Shown piece by piece: positions 1 to 4,603 of a DNA stretch of 5,231 bases. The stretch covers positions 1 through 5,231 of the forward strand of contig JAJXVQ010000080.1 of NCBI GenBank assembly GCA_021782065.1, in the 5' to 3' direction. The notes below the pieces were generated by a model that was not told where the DNA came from, made no database searches, and worked only from the letters and a program-made list of their open reading frames with translations. This DNA is from Pseudomonadota bacterium. Lineage in GTDB: Bacteria > Pseudomonadota > Gammaproteobacteria > UBA1113. Every line of letters begins with the position of its first letter. Positions within the stretch are counted from its first letter, which is position 1. Both the position numbers and the translations under genes were made by a program.

Positions 1-343
1 TAAAAACGACCCGTTTTACCGGTTTGTCTTTTAAGAGTTTACGCTCTATCATGAGCTCTTGCACCGACCAAGCGATGGCTTCACCTTCTCTATCTTGGTC
101 AGTGGCTAGAATCAAACAATCTGCAGATTTCATACTTTTGGCAATGGCGTCTACGTGCTTACTATTTTTCTCCGTTACTTGATAGTGCATTGCAAAATTA
201 TTGTCGGGATCAACCGCACCTTCTTTGGGTATTAAATCACGCACATGCCCATAGGAGGCTAATACCGTATTACCGGGACCTAAATACTTTTCTATGGTTT
301 TCGCCTTGGCAGGAGATTCAACGATCACTAAATTTTTTGTCAT
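1..343 (-). CDS. topA: DNA topoisomerase I, N-terminal part (cut by window edge)
   Basis: Type IA topoisomerase that relaxes negatively supercoiled DNA through a transient single-strand break. The ATG is at 343-341 and 114 codons are visible before the window edge, covering the N-terminal TOPRIM domain. The protein starts MTKNLVIVESPAKAKTI, and Glu9 is the conserved TOPRIM acidic residue. GHVRDL follows near residue 32. The DxDxE metal-binding motif is seen as ATDQDREGEAIAW, with Asp82, Asp84 and Glu86. The segment between GHVRDL and DxDxE is shorter than I recall for the E. coli enzyme; I recall this shorter form from other proteobacteria. The catalytic tyrosine and zinc-ribbon parts lie outside the window. 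A weak ribosome-binding site (AGGT, about 5 nt upstream) precedes the start. It sits downstream of dprA on the same strand, a common arrangement. Confidence 0.97.
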   Translation of the reverse strand, partial: MTKNLVIVESPAKAKTIEKYLGPGNTVLASYGHVRDLIPKEGAVDPDNNFAMHYQVTEKNSKHVDAIAKSMKSADCLILATDQDREGEAIAWSVQELMIERKLLKDKPVKRVVF

Positions 344-368
344 ATATACCTATTCTTAATTTATCCGC

Positions 369-437
369 GCCCTTTCGGTCACGGCTCGGTTTATCCGTTT
401 ATAACCACTCCCTGACGGTCGACGCTCGGTTAACCGA
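369..437. repeat. Two copies of a short GC-rich repeat between dprA and topA
   Basis: Two similar 22-bp units lie in this 98-bp spacer, at 370-391 and 410-431. Both begin CCCT, share CGGTC in the middle and end CTCGGTT; I count 17 of 22 ungapped matches, more if one gap is allowed. The second copy runs into the perfect 12-bp palindrome TCGGTTAACCGA at 426-437, just past the dprA stop. This resembles the short interspersed CTCCCTGACGGTCGCGGCTCGG-type repeats I recall from several bacterial genomes. There is no T-tract, so an intrinsic terminator is not supported. Confidence 0.6.
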
Positions 438-441
438 ATAA

Positions 442-1548
442 TTACACCCTTTCATAGCCGCCGCTTTGTAAACGTACCAAACCTTTTAATTCTAAGGCCA
501 TGAGGATGACGGAAACTTCGGTCACCGTCAACCCCGTACGCGTAAGAATAGCATTAAAAGAAGTCGGTGAAAAATCAACGCTACTGAGTAAATTCTGTTC
601 TTTTCTATCTAAAACAATGTCTTCCCGCCTTTCACCGGTCTTTTTCTGGTCAATTTTTGCGCCATACCAAGAAGCAAAACCCGTCGTTTCCTCCAATATA
701 TCGTCTATGCTCTCAACCAATTTAGCCCCTTCTTTAATTAAAAAATGACAGCCCTTGCTCAAAGGATTGTGTATGGAGCCGGGTAAAGCATAAACCTGGC
801 GCCCTTCATTCAAGGCAAAACGGGCGGTGATCAACGAGCCACTTTGCAATGTGGCCTCTATTACCAATACCCCCACCGCTAAGCCGCTGATGATGCGATT
901 GCGTGCCGGAAAATACTGTGGCAAAGGCGGTGTGGAAGGTGGATACTCAGAAACCAATAAACCTGTCTGCAAAATATCGTCGCTCAACCTTTGATGACGC
1001 TTAGGATAGATTCGTTTTAAGCCGGTACCTAAGACGGCGATCGTTTGCCCCTTAGCCTCTAAAGCGCCGCTATGCGCCATACCATCGATTCCCTGTGCTA
1101 AACCACTGGTAATTACCCAGCCTAAAGCCGCCAATTCACGTGCAAAGTGCCTAGCCCATTCACAACCTGTAGTTGTGGGATTACGGCTGCCTACAATGGC
1201 CAATTGCGGTCTGTGTAATAGCTCGCTGCGACCTTGTAAGAATAATAGCTTTGGCGGCGCTTGAATGGTCTTGAGTAATTCAGGATAAAGCGCATCGTCG
1301 GCAAAACAAATTTGGCAATGACTGCTATTGTCTTGCCAAGACAGGCATTCGTCTATTAACGCCCACGGTAGAGTTGTTAAATACTCTATGGTGCTGGGTT
1401 TTAAGGCTAAGCTTTGCCACAAACGCGCACCACCAGCGATGAACTCCTCGGCATTAAGACCTTTTTGCGTGATCCCCTGCCACATGCGCAAAGACAAACC
1501 CGGCGCCAAAGCCACCGCTAAACGCGCTTTTAGAGTATTGTGATTCAT
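442..1548 (-). CDS. dprA: DNA processing protein DprA (Smf), full length
   Basis: DprA binds incoming single-stranded DNA in the cytoplasm and loads RecA during natural transformation. The 368-residue protein has the usual three-part layout. Residues 1-75 look like the helical SAM-like N-terminal domain. Residues about 79-288 are the Rossmann-like core, with the hallmark motifs AIVGSRNPTTTG (117-128), VITSGLAQGIDGMAHSGAL (145-163), AVLGTGLKRIYP (171-182), SEYPP (200-204), FPARNRIISGL (213-223) and SGSLITARFALNEGRQVYALPG (236-257). Residues about 307-366 look like the C-terminal winged helix (DprA_WH). No core motif is missing, so the protein is probably functional. The start has no obvious Shine-Dalgarno sequence (TTGCACACATC precedes the ATG), but it fits the family N-terminus. 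It is separated from topA by 98 bp without smg. Confidence 0.97.
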   Translation of the reverse strand: MNHNTLKARLAVALAPGLSLRMWQGITQKGLNAEEFIAGGARLWQSLALKPSTIEYLTTLPWALIDECLSWQDNSSHCQICFADDALYPELLKTIQAPPKLLFLQGRSELLHRPQLAIVGSRNPTTTGCEWARHFARELAALGWVITSGLAQGIDGMAHSGALEAKGQTIAVLGTGLKRIYPKRHQRLSDDILQTGLLVSEYPPSTPPLPQYFPARNRIISGLAVGVLVIEATLQSGSLITARFALNEGRQVYALPGSIHNPLSKGCHFLIKEGAKLVESIDDILEETTGFASWYGAKIDQKKTGERREDIVLDRKEQNLLSSVDFSPTSFNAILTRTGLTVTEVSVILMALELKGLVRLQSGGYERV

Positions 1549-1592
1549 GATGTGTGCAAGCCAAAAAATTAGGATTATTAATTATTACATGC

Positions 1593-1615
1593 ATTATAAA
1601 CAAATGCAAATTATA
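1593..1615 (-). promoter_or_regulatory. Possible dprA promoter (-10 candidates)
   Basis: In the AT-rich stretch just upstream of dprA, two perfect TATAAT hexamers can be read on the minus strand, at 1598-1593 and 1615-1610. The one nearer the gene would give a 5' leader of about 40 nt. Neither has a convincing TTGACA-like -35 box at 16-18 bp, so this is a candidate from composition and position only. The 116-bp inverted repeat lies immediately upstream. Confidence 0.3.
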
Positions 1616-1640
1616 CTTTTTTATAGCGCCTTGGATCTTC

Positions 1641-1756
1641 GCCCAAAGCCATCATTGCCGTTGTGTCAAACACGCCGTAAATACATCCATGTAGGCTCGA
1701 GCGCGGCATCCATGCCGCTTACGGTTTGCCACAACTTTGCAATAATGGCTTTGGGC
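1641..1756 (-). repeat. 116-bp nested inverted repeat enclosing tandem hairpins
   Basis: The outer arms GCCCAAAGCCATCATTGC (1641-1658) and GCAATAATGGCTTTGGGC (1739-1756) are complementary at 17 of 18 positions. Pairing continues inward in register: TTGTG (1661-1665) with CACAA (1730-1734), CAAA (1667-1670) with TTTG (1725-1728), and CCGTAA (1675-1680) with TTACGG (1719-1724). The interior holds three back-to-back palindromes: TACATCCATGTA (1682-1693), GCTCGAGC (1695-1702) and GCGGCATCCATGCCGC (1703-1718). On the minus strand this would fold as a long stem closing a junction with two arms whose loops both read AUGGAU. Interiors of this kind recall dispersed palindromic repeats in gammaproteobacteria. 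It has no U-tract and no visible coding capacity. It could be a repeat (REP or MITE type), a structured RNA, or both. Confidence 0.75.
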
Positions 1757-1808
1757 CTACGCTCTGCGCTTCGTATGTAAAAAAGCAGAAAACTTCAATT
1801 GAAACTGG

Positions 1809-1829
1809 ATCCCCGACTTCGTCGAGGAT
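1809..1829. repeat. Short palindrome of the GGATCCCCGA...GGATGACA dispersed-repeat type
   Basis: ATCCCCGAC (1809-1817) and GTCGAGGAT (1821-1829) pair at 8 of 9 positions around a 3-nt loop. The context, CTGGATCCCCGAC to GAGGATGACA, matches the style of a very common intergenic palindrome in Rickettsiales, Coxiellaceae and other proteobacteria (general recollection, not searched). A separate 10-bp palindrome, TTCAATTGAA, lies 5 bp to its left at 1794-1803. No T-run follows on either strand. Confidence 0.5.
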
Positions 1830-1853
1830 GACAATATGCGAGATTCCCAACTG

Positions 1854-1889
1854 CAGTGTGACAAGGTTATAGATCTAACCGTTACACTG
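1854..1889. repeat. Hairpin with 14-bp interrupted stem
   Basis: CAGTGT (1854-1859) pairs with ACACTG (1884-1889), AC (1861-1862) with GT (1881-1882), and GGTTA (1865-1869) with TAACC (1876-1880). A G-U pair is possible at 1860/1883, a 2-nt bulge lies at 1863-1864, and the loop is TAGATC. No T-tract follows on either strand, so this is not a standard intrinsic terminator. It may be a repeat, an operator-like dyad, or a 3'-end structure of the upstream operon transcript. Confidence 0.5.
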
Positions 1890-1930
1890 AAAATATAAAT
1901 GGATATGACAAATTCAATACAAAGTGCAAT

Positions 1931-2020
1931 AGTCGTGGACGGGTGGCACGCGACAGAGGTCTCCGACGCGCGCAGGCACGAGCACGACGGAGAAGTCGCG
2001 TGACCGGGCCCGGCCAGCTC
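1931..2020. repeat. GC-rich block with compound hairpin
   Basis: By hand count 65 of 90 bases are G or C, against about 9 of 40 in the adjacent 1891-1930. Within it CACGCGAC (1947-1954) pairs perfectly with GTCGCGTG (1995-2002), and TCTCCG (1960-1965) pairs with CGGAGA (1988-1993). A further short helix is possible inside. A perfect palindrome, CCGGGCCCGG (2004-2013), flanks the hairpin. Open frames across it have no recognisable protein features. Its origin is unknown: inserted foreign fragment, repeat, or structured RNA. Confidence 0.55.
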
Positions 2021-2098
2021 TGAACTCAAACAACATAGCCCTGAATATAACCGAGTATAGATGGATGTGAACGAACAAGAAGCAAAGCGCAATTACCA

Positions 2099-2680
2099 TC
2101 AAGCCATCGGCAAATCACATAACTCAAACTCTTCCGCCGCATGCCAGTTGAAATGCCACCATTCCGTGGGTAAGCCGATAAAACCACACGATACCATGAT
2201 GTCATTTAATAGTTCTCGATTGTATATAGCCTCTCTGCTAGACTCCATATAATTGCGATGCGCTCTTTCGCTAAAGTCATCAAATAAAGTAGGCATGACT
2301 AACTCTAGTCCCGTTATTGTATTCACCAAGGTTAGATCCACCGCGCAACCTCTATTGTGCGCCGAGCCTTCTTTCATGTGCCCATTTTCTCTAACAGGCT
2401 TCATGATATAACGCTCATCAGGGCAATGAGACCAAAATATTTCTTGAATATGAAAAGGTCGGTATGCATCCCAAATCTTAAGTCCGAATTGCTGTGCATT
2501 CAATTTACGTTGTGCTGTTACTAACGCTTCAGCTACAGGTCTACGCAAATACGCTTTAGCCTTGGCATCATAAATTATTTTTTTCGTAAAGTTATTACCG
2601 CTGGCATAAGGCAAATCAACGATAAAACTATTGTCTAAAGCCAATAATTCAACAAAGCCTACATCCGATAACTGCTGCAT
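2099..2680 (-). CDS. ddpX: D-alanyl-D-alanine dipeptidase, VanX/DdpX type (peptidase M15D)
   Basis: Predicted zinc dipeptidase that hydrolyses D-Ala-D-Ala. The 193-residue length matches E. coli DdpX. Key residues of the family are present: Arg74 in DAYRP (71-75); the zinc motif SAHNRGCAVD (106-115) with His108 and Asp115; and EWWHF (173-177) with the catalytic-type Glu173 and zinc-binding His176. These align by eye with VanX Arg71, His116, Asp123, Glu181 and His184. There is no signal peptide or membrane segment, so a cytoplasmic location is expected. The start lies 2 bp after the stop of the preceding IcmL-family gene, with a good Shine-Dalgarno sequence inside that gene's end, so the two are probably translationally coupled. 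Its placement in a T4BSS gene run is unusual. A role in recycling D-Ala-D-Ala or in cell-wall remodelling during secretion is inference. The gene symbol reflects family, not proven orthology. Confidence 0.9.
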   Translation of the reverse strand: MQQLSDVGFVELLALDNSFIVDLPYASGNNFTKKIIYDAKAKAYLRRPVAEALVTAQRKLNAQQFGLKIWDAYRPFHIQEIFWSHCPDERYIMKPVRENGHMKEGSAHNRGCAVDLTLVNTITGLELVMPTLFDDFSERAHRNYMESSREAIYNRELLNDIMVSCGFIGLPTEWWHFNWHAAEEFELCDLPMA

Positions 2681-2682
2681 GG

Positions 2683-3285
2683 TTAATATTCCTCAGACCA
2701 AAATTCTTTTATAGCAACGGCCTGTGGCGACTGTTGCGTAGGCACATTCACGATGAGCACAGTAACAAGAATGCGCTTCGTCGATACTTGGTTAGCATTT
2801 TCAAAGGTTAATAGCACGGGCATTTGCACTTTCCAAGTGTATTGCCCCATCAATGACCCTTCCTGCAAGATAACGGGTTGGCCTGAAACCAGTCCAGTTA
2901 AATTCACTTGCTGTGTAATCACTTGATTTACCAATTGACTGTCAGCTAAAGTTTGGCGAAAAGAATTTGCACCATCTGATGTGAAGTCGTTGGCCAGGAG
3001 ATAATCAAATTTTTGCTTGTAGGTAATCGCATTAAAGGTATAAATATTTCCAACGACTTCTTGCACCCACATTAATAAATCTTGACGTGAAAAGAGACGG
3101 CCATTTAAGGCCTGCAGAGGCGTAAATTGTTTTTTCCCCTGTTCTAGCTTCACTTGAAAATAACGGGGCTCTTCTGGATTTCGAATTCGCCAAAATATGG
3201 CTATCATTAAGCCGATGATGACGATTGTCGCGGCAATCACGGTTCTGAAAAAGATTCTGTTTTTTCGATCCAGACGATTTGCCAT
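2683..3285 (-). CDS. icmL: DotI/IcmL-family T4BSS inner-membrane protein, second copy
   Basis: Inner-membrane component of the Dot/Icm type IVB secretion system, from the family whose periplasmic domain has a VirB8-like fold. It has 200 residues: a short basic N-terminus (MANRLDRKNR), one transmembrane helix at about 12-32, then a periplasmic domain. Landmarks are RYFQV (41-45), DLLMWVQEVVGNIYTFNAITY (69-89), PVILQEGSLMGQYTWKVQMP (137-156), LLTFENA (158-164), an ILVTVLIVNVP strand (172-182) and a C-terminal AIKEF. The C-terminal half looks closer to Legionella DotI than the neighbouring paralogue does, judged from memory. It lacks the LRNxxYRDxYR stretch before the membrane helix seen in the other copy. 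AGGAA lies upstream of the ATG and the gap to the preceding gene is 15 bp. By gene order it occupies the dotI/icmL position, and two-copy IcmL arrangements are known in Coxiella. Confidence 0.85.
   Translation of the reverse strand: MANRLDRKNRIFFRTVIAATIVIIGLMIAIFWRIRNPEEPRYFQVKLEQGKKQFTPLQALNGRLFSRQDLLMWVQEVVGNIYTFNAITYKQKFDYLLANDFTSDGANSFRQTLADSQLVNQVITQQVNLTGLVSGQPVILQEGSLMGQYTWKVQMPVLLTFENANQVSTKRILVTVLIVNVPTQQSPQAVAIKEFWSEEY
2689..2694 (-). promoter_or_regulatory. Ribosome-binding site of the ddpX-like gene, inside the preceding gene
   Basis: On the minus strand GAGGAA lies 8 nt before the ATG at 2680. It forms the two Glu codons near the end of the upstream IcmL-family protein, which ends SEEY followed by TAA. 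This supports both the chosen start and translational coupling. Confidence 0.75.
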
Positions 3286-3300
3286 AATTATTCCTAAAAA

Positions 3301-4020
3301 TCAACCTAGGGTTTGCGCTACGAATTGCTGCACACCCACGCCTTGCAAACTATCTAAGTTCATTTGTCTGGCTACAGGATCAATCAACGGCACGGTACGT
3401 ACAATTGTTAAAATAACATTATACATATTGGTAAAACTACGCGCCTGACTAGTCCATTGTACGCGTACGGGCACCTTGACTTGCCAGGCATACGTTTTAG
3501 CGCCATTCGCCATCGTCATAATACCTTGATCTAAGATAGTCGGCGCTTGCGCAACGCTAGCAGTTACTACAAAGAAACCTTGCATTATCGTTTGCAAATT
3601 GAGCGATGCTTTGATGGCGTCCAAAAAATTTTGCCCGCCAGCAACCGTAAAATAAGTGTTTTTAGTTTCTTCTAGTTGCTGTTGATATTCTGCGTAGTTG
3701 AGTGTGAGCGCTGCCGTCGCTGCGCGCGAAGACCAACTTAGCAAAGCAGCATCGGATAAACTGGGCGAAGTAAGGGGTTGAATTTCAACTAAACCACCCA
3801 CTACGTTGGTAGCAAAATAGCGCGGCGCGGGTCGTGTGGTATAAAGATAAAAAAGGATCACCATCATCAAGACGCACAATACCACTAAGGCCAACACAGC
3901 CCCCATCAAAAATCTATAGCTATCGCGGTAATAGTTATTTCTTAAGCGCACTATTTCTATGGCGCTTTTGCGCGCACTATAAGCCGCCTTCTTGTCTTGT
4001 TTCATTTCTTCTTCTGCCAT
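3301..4020 (-). CDS. icmL: DotI/IcmL-family T4BSS inner-membrane protein, first copy
   Basis: The 239-residue protein has a cytoplasmic N-terminal segment of about 37 residues that includes VRLRNNYYRDSYR (24-36), a stretch I associate with DotI and DotJ. One transmembrane helix follows at about 38-60, then the periplasmic DotI/IcmL domain. Landmarks are RPAPRYFAT (63-71), QPLTSPSLSDAALLSW (81-96), the FLDAIKASLNLQTI stretch (132-145), TILDQGIM (161-168), YAWQVKVPVRVQWTS (177-191) and QQFVAQ near the end. The strong Shine-Dalgarno GAGGAGG, 5 nt upstream, fixes the start. In gene order it sits where Legionella has dotJ/icmM, but Legionella DotJ is short (about 94 residues), whereas this copy has a complete periplasmic domain. 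It may form a hetero-oligomer with the downstream paralogue, as DotI and DotJ do; that is inference. Which copy is the true DotI orthologue is uncertain. Confidence 0.88.
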   Translation of the reverse strand: MAEEEMKQDKKAAYSARKSAIEIVRLRNNYYRDSYRFLMGAVLALVVLCVLMMVILFYLYTTRPAPRYFATNVVGGLVEIQPLTSPSLSDAALLSWSSRAATAALTLNYAEYQQQLEETKNTYFTVAGGQNFLDAIKASLNLQTIMQGFFVVTASVAQAPTILDQGIMTMANGAKTYAWQVKVPVRVQWTSQARSFTNMYNVILTIVRTVPLIDPVARQMNLDSLQGVGVQQFVAQTLG

Positions 4021-4025
4021 GAAAG

Positions 4026-4032
4026 CCTCCTC
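4026..4032 (-). promoter_or_regulatory. Strong ribosome-binding site for first icmL copy
   Basis: GAGGAGG on the minus strand ends 5 nt before the ATG at 4020. It is the best Shine-Dalgarno in the window and decides this start over the internal Met6. Confidence 0.85.
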
Positions 4033-4070
4033 ATCGCCTAGTTTGTAAACTTATCGCCTAGCATTTAAAC
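4031..4070 (-). repeat. Imperfect 20-bp tandem duplication at the dotK/icmL junction
   Basis: Bases 4031-4050 and 4051-4070 match at 16 of 20 positions, with ATCGCCTAG and TAAAC identical in both. The unit at 4051-4070 encodes the last residues of the DotK-like protein and its TAA stop. The other unit forms most of the 30-bp gap and runs into the next gene's Shine-Dalgarno sequence. Confidence 0.6.
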
Positions 4071-4593
4071 GATAAAATGTGATTTGTATACGTCTATTCA
4101 TTGCTCGGCCATCGACGCGTTGATTGTCGGCAATGGGGAACGTACAACCATACCCTATCGCATAAATGATCGGTGCTTTTATTTCTTGGTTCTTTAAATA
4201 GTCTGCTATATCTTGTGCTTGTTGTCGCGATAAAGCCACCGCACGCAGTGGATCACCGCAATTATCACTATAGCCACTCACCTTGACCGTTTCCACATCA
4301 AATAAAGAAATATAATCGCTCAATACATTCAAGGTTGCGTAATTAGCGCCATTTAAATGTGATGAGTCCAGAAAAAAGAATTTATCCTCAGGCAAAACCA
4401 ACATAGTTTGTTGCCCTGAATGAATCACCGTCACTCCCCCTGCCTGTAACTGCTTTTCCATGTCGCTGATCTTCTTCTCACGCTGTTGTTTAGCATAAGC
4501 CTCTTTCGATAGGGGTGCCTTCGTTGGGGTGGATGAACAACAAGCCACCAATGCAAAGGATATCGCTAAGCATAACATCATACATTTTAACAT
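4051..4593 (-). CDS. dotK: OmpA-domain lipoprotein, DotK/IcmN of the Dot/Icm system
   Basis: Predicted outer-membrane lipoprotein of the T4BSS outer-membrane complex, expected to contact peptidoglycan. The 180-residue protein starts with a short signal peptide (MLKCMMLCLAISFALVAC) whose lipobox LVAC (15-18) places the lipidated Cys at 18. A Lys/Glu/Gln-rich linker runs to about residue 50. The OmpA-like domain covers about 60-175, with VKVSGYSDNCGD (103-114), ALSRQQAQDIADYL (120-133), AIGYG (145-149) and DGRAMNRRIQITF (161-173). Asp110 matches the peptidoglycan-binding Asp of OmpA, but the usual Arg (as in ERRA of Pal) appears to be Gln125. Length and neighbourhood, directly upstream of two IcmL genes, fit IcmN. 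The ATG at 4593 has a GAGAGA sequence 4 nt upstream; Met5 and Met6 are possible alternative starts. Confidence 0.87.
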   Translation of the reverse strand: MLKCMMLCLAISFALVACCSSTPTKAPLSKEAYAKQQREKKISDMEKQLQAGGVTVIHSGQQTMLVLPEDKFFFLDSSHLNGANYATLNVLSDYISLFDVETVKVSGYSDNCGDPLRAVALSRQQAQDIADYLKNQEIKAPIIYAIGYGCTFPIADNQRVDGRAMNRRIQITFYRLNARR

Positions 4594-4603
4594 TTATTCT
4601 CTC

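Larger units (their letters stand above)
1549..2098. other. 550-bp gene-free, repeat-rich spacer between ddpX-like gene and dprA
   Basis: I see no credible coding gene, tRNA or CRISPR here. Reading from the ddpX-like stop, there is about 70 bp of plain sequence, then the GC-rich block, a 14-bp-stem hairpin, a dispersed-type palindrome, the 116-bp nested inverted repeat, and an AT-rich presumed dprA promoter region. No hairpin with a T-tract follows the ddpX-like gene, so the end of the T4BSS-associated transcript cannot be placed. The minus-strand open frame at 1757-2092 (111 codons) runs through all the repeats, and its translation looks repeat-derived. Confidence 0.7.

Noticed and set aside
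190..441. 83-codon plus-strand open frame over the topA start and the spacer
   Set aside because: It is antisense to the clear topA N-terminus and covers repeats; no independent evidence.
1809..1889. Intrinsic terminators for the T4BSS-associated run
   Set aside because: Two good hairpins exist here, but neither is followed by a T-tract on either strand.
1757..2092. 111-codon minus-strand open frame in the spacer after the ddpX-like gene
   Set aside because: It runs through the GC-rich block, a hairpin and a dispersed-type palindrome, is rich in Ser/Cys with no domain signature, and has no good ribosome-binding site. The translation looks like read-through of repeats.
1549..2098. tRNA, CRISPR array or attachment site in the spacer
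   Set aside because: No cloverleaf, no regularly spaced direct repeats and no integrase gene are visible. The structures present are inverted repeats only.
1914..2102. 62-codon minus-strand open frame with a hydrophobic N-terminus, overlapping the ddpX-like gene end by 4 bp
   Set aside because: The start overlap could suggest coupling, but the second half is GC-rich repeat sequence and there is no recognisable protein feature. I consider it unlikely to be real.
2061..2252. 63-codon plus-strand open frame
   Set aside because: It is mostly antisense to the C-terminus of the dipeptidase, whose conserved EWWHF motif is encoded on the other strand.
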